This document shows, piece after piece, positions 1 through 11,052 of a stretch of DNA of 64,000 bases. This DNA is from Codonopsis lanceolata. Taxonomy: Eukaryota > Streptophyta > Magnoliopsida > Asterales > Campanulaceae. Each line of letters opens with the position of its first letter. Position 1 is the stretch's first letter. The position numbers and the translations under genes were made by a program. The stretch spans positions 54,342,430-54,406,429 of the forward strand of contig CM028382.1 in assembly GCA_013146195.2 (NCBI GenBank), given 5' to 3'. The notes beneath the pieces were generated by a model, which searched no databases, was not told where the DNA came from, and saw only the letters and a program-made list of their open reading frames with translations.

Positions 1-1183
1 GTTACGAGGTGGGAAGGGGTTAGGCACCCAACTCGTCCTTTTGGTCTCAAAACAAGTTTTTTTTTTTTGCTAAATATGTTCTTTTATATCTATTTAACAA
101 TTGAAATAAAGCATTTTAAATATATATTATATAAGGAAATAAATACAAACTTACAGCAGCCTCATCTCTAGAGTTGCAAATACATTTATAAAGATTTGGC
201 CATAATAATGGCTCTTTTTTAGTGCTATTTGCTATAGAATTTTGGGCAGCACAACTGCTTATTTCTTTTACATAGGACTATTTTAAATAGCACTTTTACA
301 TGTAAAAAGTAAATAAAAATTTAGTGGACCTACCTCTTGAAGCGTGGGGGTTTTATCCCGTACCGAGCTCCTTTTTGGCAAGCCCTAGGGTGCGCTTACT
401 CTGTCCTTCAGGGAGAGGGAGTCTTTTTTCTTTTGATTGATTTCGGGCAGCGTAACTGCTCCGTTTAGTTGCTTTTTGCCTCTTTATCCGGGCGGCACAA
501 CTGCTTGCTTTGGCTGAATTTTCTGGATTGCTGGCGTCTGGAATCGGGCAGAGCAATTACTTGCTTCGACTGGATTTGACGTCTGGATTCGGGCAGGGCA
601 ACTGCTCTTTTGGCTCTTTGAACCGGTGAAATAGGACGAAATCCTAGTAGGGCAAACTAGGGTTCACTTTGGCCGAAGAGTTTTAGTGTATAGGGGAGAT
701 TTGGCAGAGCTTCAGGGCTAGAGGGGGAATAACATCTCCGTTCTCTCGGAAGAGCGCTCACAAACTGCACAGTGAAAGCTTTCTCACTGTGTGAACTATG
801 TGTTCTATTTCTGAAGCCGGGGGCCTTTATTTATAGGCTAGGAGGAGGGCTTCCTTCGTCATTAAGTTTTACCTTCTGTGCTTCATCGGCTTGTACCGTG
901 CGCTGAGAAGGTTGCACTATAGGCTAATTGCACCAATAACTATTGAAGTTGTGGGCACTGCCTACATTGCTTGTGGTCGCGGTGCCCAGGAGGGGTGTGG
1001 GCAGCGCCCATAGCCTTTTCCTGTTCTGGTTTTGGCACTTTGGCCCCCTGCAATTCACTGTTTATGCATCTTGCTTTTTCCTTTGCATTTTCAACCATGT
1101 AACTTGACATTCGTTAGTCCTTTTAACAAGTCTTATTTCATGCCATGTCATATACCAGGGGTATGAAATTGGGATGTCTACAA
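1..1183 (-). repeat. LTR of a Tat-type Ty3/gypsy element (partial, runs off the window)
   Basis: Read on the minus strand it begins at 1183 with TGTAGACATCCCAATTTCAT. The LTR that starts at 48122 begins almost identically and is followed by homologous blocks, such as the stretch around 1-60 matching 46953-47010. A TATA-like CTATAAATAAA lies near 828-837 on the minus strand. The inner end is outside the window, so it cannot be said whether this is a 5' LTR, a 3' LTR or a solo LTR. It abuts decayed gag of another element directly, with no visible polypurine tract at the junction. Confidence 0.75.
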
Positions 1184-3322
1184 TAGCGAGTAAATGTGCT
1201 TTCCAAGTTGAGTTAAGGTAGGTTCCTCCTCGAGGATCATGTTTACTACCCTTTGTATCTTAGGGCATTCCCCATGTTCCCTTAATTTTCTCCTCGAGTA
1301 AGAAGGTCACGTCTATTGTTGCCATTATTGTGGCCCTATTTAAACCTATCAAATCGTCTTTGATTGATTAAACGTTGGATCTCCCGTTTGAGGATGATGC
1401 ATTCTTCCGTAATGTGCCCCACATCGTTGTGATAAACACAAAACTTGGTGTTATCCCAATAATGAGTCGTGTCTGGATTCATGGGTAGGGAGCAGGGAGG
1501 TTATTCTGTATTTGCATCATAATTTCCTCTCTTGAAGTGTTCTGGGGAGTGAAATACTGCTCTCTAAATTGTTGAGTCGAATCAGATGTCATGTTCTGAT
1601 CTCTACGAGAATTGTTATGAGCCGAGCTAGGGTTTATAGCCACTACCGAGCTACTTTATGCTTTCTCTTTGCCTTTGCCCTTTCGATCCACCTAAATTGA
1701 GCTGAACAATTGAGCGTGAGCAAGCATCTCGCCCTAAGGTGCTGGCGGATGCATCACCAATTCTTGCTTTAAGCCCTCACTCCACATGTTGTTCAAGAAA
1801 CAGAGTGTGACCTCGCCTTCTGACATGCCCGTGACTTGCTCGGGCACTTTAGTGAACCTTTCCACATAATTGTGGGAAGATTCATTAGCTTCCTGGACCA
1901 CCTTACAAAGGTCAAATTAGTTTTTAGGTAAGGAGCCCGCAGAACCGAATTCGGCTAAAAACCTTTCTTTCAGATCCTTCCAAGAAGTTATGGATCCTCT
2001 TGGGAATCTTCTTAACCAGCTTTGGGTCTTTCCATGTATAGCCCTAGCAATCGCCTTCATTTTAAGCGCCTCACTGCTGGTGACCAGACCAACTTGGGCC
2101 TCAAAAGAACGGAGCCAATCCCATACTCGGGTCTTGCCCGAATACTTATCAAAATTTGGAAAAACAACCCTTTAAGCTGGAGGCATGTTTTCAATCCAAT
2201 TTGCGAAAGGGCTACCATCAGCTGGCCGGATTGTCTCATTAGCTCGGTGACCAGATTCCCATCCATCTATCCTCGCTTGTACAATTGCAAGGACTTCAGC
2301 CATAGTTTGAGGTTGTGCTAGTGGCACTACCGCAGGAGCTACAGCGGGCAGAACTACAATTGGCTGAGGTACAGCCACTGGTTATGCTGCAACAAGTAGA
2401 GGAGCTCTTGGTGGCCGAGGAGCAATAGGGTGCTCAACTTGTCGGTCGTGTTCCCGTCAGGATGGAGACATCCGAGATCGGTGAGAAGAGCGGGAGTGGA
2501 AATGATAGGAGCGTTCGGGCTCATCTCTCCGGCTCCGCCTACTGGCAGGTTGTGATTCAGCGACCACGCTATTCTCTTTTGCATGGTGCCTATCCTGTTT
2601 ATTCTTTTCCTCGTGGACTTCGACCACACGAGTTCCTTAATTGTGGCTGCCACCACTTTCTGCTCAGTGTTGACCTCGTCTTTGCTCGATTTCTAGAGGA
2701 GTTTTGTGTGGAGCAGGGCCACCGATACTAGGCACTCTCTCAGCCATTTGTTGTACACTTACTATAGGCACGACTGGTATTAATTGTTCTTCTATGGGAT
2801 CTGGTGGTTGACCCAGTTCGGCCAATTGTTGATTCAAGACAAACATCATGTTCAAATACAGAGCTTGATTACGGAGAGCAAGAGCATATGCTTGTTCATT
2901 CAGCTAAACAACTTCTGCCTATTGATGCTGACGAGCAGCCTCTCTCCGTTGATTCAGCAAGTTTCTCAATTCCTGAGAGTTTGTGCGCTGCTACTGGATC
3001 TGGTGGCGTGCATCTACTATTGACACCTCTTATTGAGATACATCATTAACATGCACATTGACCCTTTCTGCTAGAGGGGGATTGAGTGGTTGGTGGAGAG
3101 CAACTTGAGACCTAGTCATCACCCCCTCCCCCTAAGGGCGGGAGACCGTTTCTGGGCAGAATGTCCGGCTAAGGAACACCCTCGGGTCTATTATCCATTG
3201 GTGGCTAGTCTCCCTATTGGAGTGAAGCATGTCCAGCAACAACACCACTCGCTCCAACATGACTTTTACCATGCTTTTCCATTGCTAATGATATGTTGAT
3301 GAAAAGATTATCAAAAAAATTT
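1184..3322 (-). pseudogene. Decayed gag of a Ty3/gypsy element
   Basis: The minus strand reads as broken gag. A possible start at about 3289 encodes MEKHGKSHVGASG. Further pieces follow at 2855-2664 (a Gln- and Pro-rich spacer), 2378-2172 (ending in FANWIENMPPA), 2100-1780 (a gag core with ANESSHNYVERFTKV) and 1445-1396 (KFCVYHNDVGHITEEC, the CxYHxxxGHxxxxC-type region typical of plant Ty3/gypsy gag). The frame changes several times and stops occur inside. No protease, RT or integrase follows, because the sequence is cut at 1183 by an LTR of another family. The 5' LTR and primer-binding site directly upstream (3323-3712) show it belonged to a full element. Family assignment below Ty3/gypsy is uncertain. 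Confidence 0.7.
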
Positions 3323-3345
3323 CGTTTCCAGGCAACGGAACCAAA
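3323..3345 (-). other. Retrotransposon primer-binding site
   Basis: The minus strand reads TTTGGTTCCGTTGCC followed by TGGAAACG, four bases after the LTR end. This has the layout of the tRNA-primed site used by plant Athila/Tat elements (TGGCGCCGTTGCCGGGGA type), with substitutions. It fixes the direction of the decayed element as minus. Confidence 0.65.
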
Positions 3346-3349
3346 CTGA

Positions 3350-3712
3350 TGTTACATAATTTGGTCTTGGGCTGTTCTTCGCAGAATGTAGGATATTTGG
3401 GATTATGTATAGGTATGATCTTGTAGAAACTTGTCAAAAGAAAGACACCTTAGAAGGAATGCAAGGATGTGCCTCCCGAAACCCCTCCGGCGTGAGAGTA
3501 AGTCTTGTGTTCACGATGAGTATCTGTCTGTTCAGACAGCTTTGCTCTCTGCTCGGACCGACTTGTAGAAGGATTCCTGATCAGAAGGGATTTGCTGTGC
3601 TCAACCCAGGTGATCCTGCTCGGATGACATTTTTCTGGTCCCTGTATCCCCCGTGACTCATGTGAAGGCACATGTACTTTGCTCGTGACCAGGATTTGAA
3701 TCGAGCTCATCA
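3350..3712 (-). repeat. Short 5' LTR (363 bp) of the decayed gypsy element
   Basis: On the minus strand it starts TGATGAGCTCGATTC at 3712 and ends TTATGTAACA at 3350, giving the usual TG...CA ends. A primer-binding site follows directly. An A-rich tract (3722-3733) borders the outer end. No second copy is seen in the window, so the boundaries rest on the ends and the primer site alone. Confidence 0.6.
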
Positions 3713-4239
3713 ATATGTATTTAAAAAAAAAAAACTCATGTGCATGCGAACCATAAATAAAGTAATAAAAAGATTAAGAGAAAATGACAACAGTCTTTTT
3801 ATAGAAAAGAAAATTTAGAAATAAGACATTGTTTTTTTAAAAAAGGGTCTAAAAAGTAAAGGAAGATAATGAAGAGAGATGATAAATATTGGGATACCTG
3901 AAAAAGACCTTCTACTTGGTGGAAGTACATGTATTTGTTTTATATATTTGTAAACGCCAGAGTGGAAAAAAAAAAAGGATAATGGGAAGGTCTGAAGGGG
4001 GTAAGTGGCATAAAAATTAGGGTCGGGAGCTAATTAGGAATAAAAGAACTACATTTTTTTAGGGAAATGAAAGTGTGGGAGAGAAAATAGGGTTAGAGAG
4101 AAAAATTATGAAATAAATAGCATAAAAATTAAATTTCCTTTATCTCAAATAAATAGTCTCTCTTTCTATATAATAGTAATATTCATATGTAATTTAATGA
4201 GAAAACAAGTAAATAAAACTACAATTTTAGAAAAATTGA
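3713..4239. other. AT-rich non-coding DNA
   Basis: Apart from A/T runs I see no gene or repeat boundary here. Confidence 0.6.
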
Positions 4240-4248
4240 TTTGTCAAA

Positions 4249-4420
4249 GGGTAATGCTAGGGTCACTCTCATCTTACACTAAAATATAAGTACTTTATGA
4301 TGTGACATACTCTTATTGGTTGGACATTTTGTGGGTCCTAGCACTCTAGCCAATGGGAGTGTGACACATCACAGAGTACCCATATTTTAGTGCAAAATGA
4401 GAGTGACCCAAGCATTACCC
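4249..4420. mobile_element. Mutator-type MITE, 172 bp, with 9-bp target duplication
   Basis: The ends are inverted repeats. The left starts GGGTAATGCTAGGGTCACTC and the reverse complement of the right starts GGGTAATGCTTGGGTCACTC. The match continues imperfectly for about 75 bp, so most of the element can fold back on itself. TTTGTCAAA lies on both sides (4240-4248 and 4421-4429), an exact 9-bp duplication. That length is typical of Mutator-like elements. There is no coding capacity. The near-perfect terminal repeat and exact duplication suggest a fairly recent insertion. Confidence 0.85.
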
Positions 4421-4429
4421 TTTGTCAAA

Positions 4430-5207
4430 TTAAATTATTTTACCGAAACTTAGGGAATAATGACAAAGGCAAAAACTTGTGTGACACGCACCCCGATGAG
4501 AATTACGTGAATCACACAGCAGAACACTAAGAATGTCGAGAAGATTGATGGTTTGTAGACACCTTGACCTAATGGATCGTCAAAGCATGTGCTTTGGTTT
4601 GGTTAACCACAAAACGAGAATTGATACGGCCACGAACCTTGGTTTAAAAAGGATTAACATCACAACTGGGATAGAATACCAATTGATAAGTTTGGGGTTT
4701 GAACGCCACATATATCCTCCGATGAGTTCGAAAATTCACAAAGAGCAAAGAAAATTTGAATAAACTCACAAATTTTATAATTATTCAAATAATTTTAAAC
4801 AATGATGAATAGAGAAGTCTTTACATAGGCTCTAAAAATAAATCCTAATACTAGAAGGTAAAATAACTTAAAAATAAAAGAAAACGATAAAGAATTACCT
4901 CAATTATCAAGGAAACAACTAAGCGAGTTACTTAAGTTAATTAGTAAACACGTATCCAAGGTTTGGAAAATTACAGATTCGGTCCCTATATGTATCCAAG
5001 AACGTATCAATCGTATACATGATATATCCATATCCAAAACGTATCGAATACGTGAAACGCTACCTTAGAGCCGTATTCATGCATCATAGATTAAAATGTG
5101 CTTTAGTCCAAGTGGGGAAGCAACTGCAGTACTGCACTGCACCAGGAATGATGACTTACTTGAACAAGTGAGCACCACGCGCTAAGGAGGATCGTGTAGT
5201 TAGTAAC
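4430..5207. other. Non-coding DNA, nothing recognised
   Basis: AT-rich intergenic sequence. A short open frame at 4533-4763 has no recognisable motif and no conserved context. I see no promoter, RNA gene or clear repeat end. Confidence 0.5.
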
Positions 5208-5411
5208 CCGTATTCTTTTTTTTTTTTTTTTTTTGAATCACGGGGTAGTAGTTCGATCCCTCATTCGCTACTGCGAAAATCGCGAGACGCGCCGAAATAA
5301 TACAGGTTTGAGAACAGTGCGATAACACATCAAGGCCCAACCTCGAAAAAAGATCTTCCAAAGAACCCACGCCGCACGCCTCCAAAGATCTTATGTGTCC
5401 GTATTCTTTTT
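5208..5411 (-). mobile_element. SINE-like poly(A) retroposon with target duplication
   Basis: The sequence CCGTATTCTTTTT occurs at 5208-5220 and again at 5399-5411 and brackets a segment of about 180 bp. The 19-T run at 5216-5234 is a poly(A) tail on the minus strand next to one duplicate. The body is much more GC-rich than its flanks and has no open frame with known motifs. A poly(A) end and a 13-bp flanking duplication are the marks of LINE-mobilised retroposition. It could be a SINE or a short 5'-truncated LINE 3' end. A box-B-like GTTCGATCC is present but lies on the plus strand near the tail end, so a tRNA origin is not supported. Confidence 0.65.
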
Positions 5412-6591
5412 CTAGAATGACGGATCTTGGGTGTAATTGCGTGTCGGTGCCATGCAAAATTAAAAGGTCAAAAAAGAAGAAGCAAAGGTGTCTTTTCCTC
5501 TGCTAAACGTTCGTTGTCAACAATTATTTGAACCAAATAATGATCATTTTTTAGTAACATTATGTTAATTGTTGTATCCCAAAATTATTGTGCACACGGA
5601 TTAAAAAAATAATAGATAAATTGTTAATATTAATTTGATGTATAAAAAAATAAAAATAAATTAATAAAAAATTTATTTTAAAAAGAAAATATTTAAACGA
5701 GACAATAATTTTGAAATAAGTAGAATAATAATTTTAAGACGGAGGTAGTATCTCTTTTTCTTTTTATTTTTTACTTTTTTGTATATTTCTAACTTATGTG
5801 GGTTATATGTATGGCTTGTGTATGACCACCCAACAATTAGACATTAGGCTAACATAAAAAATGATTTTTGGAAAATAAAGAGATTTTATGTTTAGGTGTT
5901 TGGTAATTTTTTAAAAAAAATATCGGAATTTTTTTTTGGGTGTTTGGCAAATACACAAAAAATGTTCACAAAATAATATATGAATAAATACAAAATATAT
6001 ATTTTAATATTAATGTCCATATTGAATATTCCCCCCGTTTCTAAATAATTGGCATATTTTAAAACATTCATTTTTAGGAAAACGCTTTTATTATTTTATT
6101 CTTACTTTTTCTACCACTTTAATTATGACTACATGTTCAAGGGCATTAACAAAAATCACCCATTACACCAATATTTGTAATACAGTCAATTTTTTAAAAT
6201 TATGTGTCGGGTCAAAGAGAACGATTATTTGAAAACAGAGACATGGAGTATAAGATAATATTGAACTTTAAGTAATTTTTTTTTAGTAACCCTCAATTTA
6301 TCATTAGTGGTGTCAAATCAATAAGATCTATCTTTTTTCAATATCACAAATACAAATAATTTTTTTGATAATTGATATAAAAAAAGAAAATGAATAATGT
6401 TTAGGACATTCCTAAATAATATAATTGACAAATATTTCAGAACGTAGTGAGTATTTATTAAAATTATAATTTATAAATAGTATGCAAAAACTCCGTTTAT
6501 ATTTCTAAACAATTTATTTGTTGTGTGAAATATTGTGTGTATGTGTAAATATGTGTAATTGTGGAAAGGGTGGAGGGGTTCACGAACATTT
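5412..6591. other. AT-rich DNA with decayed MITE-like segments
   Basis: Two stretches carry the motif CTCCGT(T/C)T(C/T)(A)AAATAAT(T) near opposite ends in opposite orientation. One is about 5570-5755 (ending GACGGAGGTAGTA) and the other about 6030-6252 (starting CCCCCCGTTTCTAAATAATT). These resemble Stowaway/Tourist-like plant MITEs, but the terminal repeats are too decayed to place ends or duplications. The rest is A/T runs. Confidence 0.4.
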
Positions 6592-6632
6592 GGAAAATGA
6601 CTTACGAAAAATAAATTTGTAAGTCATTTTCC
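6592..6632. repeat. Perfect 14-bp inverted repeat (hairpin)
   Basis: GGAAAATGACTTAC at 6592-6605 and GTAAGTCATTTTCC at 6619-6632 are exact reverse complements separated by 13 bases. It may be part of a decayed MITE, since related AAATG/CATTT blocks follow to about 6760. No gene is attached. Confidence 0.6.
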
Positions 6633-6776
6633 GAAAAAGATAGCTTGATTTTCTGTTGACTCGGAAATTTTGTTATATTGATTACATTTTCTTAATGTTA
6701 CCAAATACCGAAAAATGAGGAAAACGTTTTCCAGAAATCATTTTCCGTGAAATAAACGGAGCCTTAATATCATAGA

Positions 6777-6938
6777 CAGTGACGGACGCATAGATTTTTT
6801 CAGGTGGGAGAAACTTGTACAAATTTGACAGAAGTGGGAAAAAATTGTAAAATTTATAGAGTACTATTTTTTAAAAAAAATATCTTTACAAAAAACCAAG
6901 TGGGGGCAACTGTCCCCAGACCCCTAAGGGTGTGTCTG
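6777..6938. mobile_element. hAT-type MITE, about 162 bp
   Basis: It begins CAGTGACGGACGC, close to the CAGTGGCGGA end shared by many plant hAT MITEs, and ends GGGTGTGTCTG. ATCATAGA lies on both sides (6769-6776 and 6939-6946), an 8-bp duplication as expected for hAT. The inverted repeat between the ends is short and imperfect, so the family call is moderate. Confidence 0.55.
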
Positions 6939-6948
6939 ATCATAGACA

Positions 6949-8202
6949 CTAGTTATAGTGCACGTGTTCCACACGAGTTCTTTTGGTAATAATACTACTA
7001 GAAATTTTAAATGTGACATACATTTCTTTTTTTTGGTGATAATAGTAGTATAACTTTTAAAATCGAGACGCTTTTGCCACTACATTTGTTACTTATCCAC
7101 TACATAATTAGTTATTGCATTAATTAATGACATGTTTAGATAAATCTACCATTAAGTACTTGCTCATATTTAATTGACTAATACAGTTACTTATCTAATT
7201 ACCTTGTAACTTATTTTTTAATTCAAAATATCAATGAATAACATAGTTAGAATATTTTTATTTTCACTTTTTATTAAATTCTTAATTAATTAAACTTATG
7301 ACAAAAGTTATCTTGCATAAACAAAAAATTAATATCAAAATGACATCTTTTAGTTTACCAAACTTTGAGAAAATGTGTAGTCTTTGGCTATCGAAATAAA
7401 TATTTAAAAGTAAGATTTAAAGGATATAATAATAAGAAAAATTATCCAATAGTAAAATCTTAGTGTGGAATAGTATCATGTAATTTTTTAAAATCTTTTG
7501 TCTACCAATACAAATGATTTAACATTTTCATTATTGAGTTAAGTAAAACCCATGTCTATATATATATATATATATAATGGCAAATGTATATTTATCTCTC
7601 CAAAATCACACTTTTGAATTTTTGACTTTTGAATTACTATTTCACTATTTATCTCTCCTATCTTCTCTCTTCTGGTTGTATTATTTTTCTCTCTCTCCTG
7701 TCTTCTCCATATTTTCTCTATCATCCCCACCATCTCCTATCTTTTGATTATGTTTAAATATTTTTCTCTCTTTAAACAAAAATAATAGTAACTAAAACAA
7801 AAATAATAGTTCGAAGTCAAGAAAACAAAAATATAAGATGTTAATAAAATAAAAATAATTTATGGAACAAGCCACTATAAAAAAATAAGTTACAGAATCA
7901 ACAAAATAAAAATAATTTAATGCATAGGTTAGTAAAATAAAATAATTTACGGAACAAAAGTTTTAAAAAATTCTTATAAAAAAAGTAAAACAAAAATATG
8001 TTTGTAAAATAAAAATATTTGATGGAACAAAAATAATAGTTACGGAGACAATAAAACAAAAACAATTTAAACTGAGGTTACTAAAATATTTTTGTTATTT
8101 TTTATTTTAACTTATTTTCTTATCAGAAATTTATTTATTCATAAAATACAAATATACTTTAATAAAAGTAATAATTCAAAATGAAGAATTTATTTGAGTT
8201 CA
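6949..8202. other. AT-rich non-coding DNA with a TA repeat and a degenerate array
   Basis: A (TA)n tract lies at about 7557-7576. From about 7770 to 8095 a loose motif resembling ACAAAAATAATAGTTACGGA recurs with variable spacing, as in an old tandem array or the A-rich interior of a Helitron. No gene is visible. Confidence 0.45.
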
Positions 8203-8600
8203 GATTTTATTTGTATGACGGAAAAAATTCAAGCTATTGAGAAACATTGATCATGCTATAGGGTTGTGCAATGAAACAAGACTAATCATCATAAATCTTG
8301 GGGATCATGTTATTGAAACAATTTTTTTGAAAGGAAACAATGTTGGAGAAAAGGTTTTTATCCTAAAATTGTCATTAACTCCATCCGATGTAAGACTGTA
8401 TTTAATGTTCCAAAGAAGACAATTACAATTGCTGGTATCAGATCTAATAACAATTAACAAGTGTCAAAGTCAATAATTGCAAGTAGCCGTATATCTCTTT
8501 TTGAAGAAACTAGATATTGATATACGATGAAAATGAAAAACCAATTAATAAGATAACAAATGTTGTGTATAAGGAATTTTTTTAGAATCTATAATGATTA
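8203..8600 (+). pseudogene. C-terminal remnant of a Helitron RepHel helicase
   Basis: The plus strand encodes LLRNIDHAIGLCNETRL, then NVGEKVFILKLSLTPSD, then MFQRRQLQL and ITINKCQSQ. This is the order of the C-terminal part of PIF1-like Helitron helicases, whose usual forms are LRNIDQ..GLCNGTRL, GxKVFIPR..L.PSD, FQRRQFP and TINKSQGQ. After a stop near 8474 the reading continues in a decayed form to NVVYKEFF at about 8545-8590, the usual C-terminal end. No Rep domain or upstream helicase motifs are seen, and substitutions remove the conserved SQGQ. It is a dead fragment of the 3' part of an autonomous Helitron. The GC-rich hairpin at 8701 fits a nearby Helitron 3' end. Confidence 0.8.
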
Positions 8601-8700
8601 GTGATATACTTATGTGTAATTGTTAATAAACCGATTCTTCTTATTTTATCATTTAAGAATTTTTATTATCTTTATTTTGTTTATGTACGATTTAGTTGAC

Positions 8701-8715
8701 GTGCGTTTAACGCAC
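8701..8715 (+). repeat. Helitron 3'-end-like hairpin
   Basis: GTGCGTT and AACGCAC form a 7-bp stem about 100 bases after the helicase relic, in the right orientation. The expected CTRR end about 10 bases later is not present, so the terminus is mutated or lost. Confidence 0.45.
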
Positions 8716-9136
8716 GAGTTAAAAAAATAATTCAATATAATGCCAACCATATTTGATCCTATTAGATTGATTTTTTTATAATAATATTTTTTGAATGAAA
8801 TGAAATTATTTTATTTTGACAATAAAATATTCAATATTCTAAAATTTCATTAGACAAATATCTTAATAATATTATTTTTATGATAACGAAATAGGAGACA
8901 CGACTCATAAAAAAATTGATTAAACATATTTATTACATAAAAAAATTACGTTATTTGTTGAGAAATAAAAGAATATTTGGAAAAAATAGCAATTATAGAA
9001 AAAGAATAACTAACTTGTTTGTTGAGAATTAAGTAATGATGTTAGTGGATAAATAAAAAAGTTGTGGAAATAGTCTCTCCCTTTTTAAAATTTTAGACAT
9101 TATGATTAAAATGTTGTAATATAAAATAAACATCAT

Positions 9137-9137
<1 letters not shown>
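8716..9137. other. AT-rich non-coding DNA
   Basis: Very AT-rich with no coding or structural signal that I can support. Confidence 0.5.

Positions 9138-9186
<49 letters not shown>
9138..9186. repeat. AT microsatellite
   Basis: About 24 uninterrupted AT units. Confidence 0.95.
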
Positions 9187-9191
<5 letters not shown>

Positions 9192-9790
9192 GTAATAGTA
9201 GTGGAAGTCTTCCAACCAACGTGAGATATATCTACTCTAATATATATATTCTATTGGTAATAGTAGTGGAAGTCTTCCAACCAATGTGAGATACATCTAC
9301 TCTATTAATAATAATGGTAAAAGTATTTTATTTTAACACTTTTGAAAGATACATATATAATATTAATAATAATAGTAGAAATATTTTATCTTAAAACTTT
9401 TGAAGCCAACAATATTTTCTAACGAATGTGGGATACATCGATTCTATTAATAATAATATAGAAGTTTTTTTATCTTAAAACTTTTGAAACCAACATTATT
9501 TTTTATTTAATGTGAGATACATCTCTTCTATTGTTAGTAAAACAATTTTATCTAAAAACTTTTAAACTAAAATATTTTTTTATAACCAATAAGGAATAAG
9601 TCGTTTTTATTGGTAAGATTTTGCCTAAGGACTTTTAAAGCCAACATCAATTTCTAACAATTGTGAACATATATCTTCTTTTGTTAGTTTAGTAAAAGTC
9701 ATTTATCTAAATACTTTTTAAACCAACATCAATTTTTAATCAATGTTTGTTACATCACTTTTATTGGTAATTATAGTAGATATGCATCTT
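9187..9790. repeat. Degenerate tandem array (units about 65-110 bp)
   Basis: Units contain, in order, ATTGGTAATAGTAG, then AACTTTTGAAACCAACAT, then TTCTAACCAATGTGGGATAC. The first two units (starting 9187 and 9253) are nearly identical, including AGTGGAAGTCTTCCAACCAA. The remaining five to seven are increasingly diverged and vary in length. No gene lies inside. Confidence 0.65.
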
Positions 9791-10355
9791 ACACTTGTTA
9801 TAAATTAATGTTAAATTTAGAAATCATTAAAGTACTCACCTAGTAATTGTTGAATAATTAATGTTTTTAGTGAAATAAATTGTACAACTTGAGGCACACA
9901 TTTATTTACGTGTCATTTGTTTGTTTGCAAAAGTAATTGTGTAAATGTGTTCTACTTGATGATAGTATCAAACATATATATTTATTTGTCAAAATCGAGT
10001 TTTAGATGAATAAGATATCAATGTTTAAAGTATAATGTTAGAAGTGAATCATCAGAGAAAAGTACTCACCAAATGTCAATATTCTAATATTATCTCATAT
10101 TGGTTAAGAAATGATGTTGATAGTAAAAGTCTTTCTATATAAAATTTCTACTATTATTAATAATATAAGAAATTAATAGTAAATGATTAATATCACAATA
10201 TCATATTAATTATTATTAATTATTATTTTTAAATAATGGTTAGAAAATGAAAAGTTTCAAGTTAAGTGATGTGAAGTTTGAGGATTCAATAATATCAAAG
10301 GTTGAGTGATGTGTCACTATTTGAGTTGTCCACTCCTCTTCAACTTTAATATACT
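9791..10355. other. AT-rich non-coding DNA
   Basis: No gene, array or terminal repeat recognised. Confidence 0.5.
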
Positions 10356-10385
10356 ACTAGTACTCTTGCTCGTGCTGATGGCACG
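10356..10385 (-). mobile_element. Helitron 3' terminus
   Basis: Read on the minus strand the sequence is CGTGC-CATCA-GCACG, then AGCAAGAGTA, then CTAG followed by T. A GC-rich hairpin about 10 bases before CTRR is the standard Helitron 3' end, and the T is the expected target base. The element body should lie to the right (10386 onward). Its 5' TC end was not found, and no Rep/helicase reading is seen before the LINE. Confidence 0.6.
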
Positions 10386-10517
10386 TCGTCAGTTTGGAAA
10401 TTTATCAATAAATGAAGCAGATACCGTGGAAATGAACCACTAAAAATATTATTTTCTTAAAAAAAATGGACTTTCAAACGAGACCTCTTTGTCCAGAACA
10501 GAGGGATTAATTAATAA

Positions 10518-10830
10518 TTTGTATACAAAATTGCGGACCGAAAAAAACGGGCCGGACAAAAATTAAATTGATTAAGTTAATTACAATAAGCCGGACAAAA
10601 ATTAAATTGATTAAGTTAATTATGATAACAGTTACAAAGAAAAAAAACAAATATTTCAAATTACAAAACTTACGATTTTTTTATTTTTTTAAAATTTGTA
10701 TACGAAATTACGGGTCGGGAAAAAATAAAAAAGAAAAAAAAATACAAATACCAATTTTCGCAACCATAAAACTGTAAAATTGTAAAACCGTAAAATATTA
10801 ACTGTAAAACCGTAATATCTCAGTAATGAG
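10518..10830. repeat. First copy of a ~310-bp direct repeat
   Basis: The block TTTGTATACAAAATTGCGG...CGGGCCGGACAAAAATT...ACCATAAAACTGTAAAA...AATATCTCAGTAA recurs at 11351-11655 in the same order and orientation. It has an internal partial duplication (CCGGACAAAAATTAAATTGA occurs twice). It may be interior sequence of the Helitron that ends at 10356. No coding signal. Confidence 0.65.
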
Positions 10831-10988
10831 TAACTAATTTTCGCAAATGTAAAATAATAACTGTAAACCGTCTTGTAAATCGTAATATCTCAATAATTTT
10901 CGCAGTAATAAAATAGAGATGGAAAAAAATGTGATAAAAACGGTTGAGATTGTGAGATTAAACGTGATTGAGAAACATTGTTTATATG

Positions 10989-10989
<1 letters not shown>

Positions 10990-11050
<61 letters not shown>
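10990..11050. repeat. AT microsatellite
   Basis: About 30 AT units between the two direct-repeat copies. Confidence 0.95.

Positions 11051-11052
<2 letters not shown>

Noticed and set aside
7539..7733. 64-codon minus-strand frame
   Set aside because: Low-complexity reading of a TA tract and TCTCTC-rich sequence.
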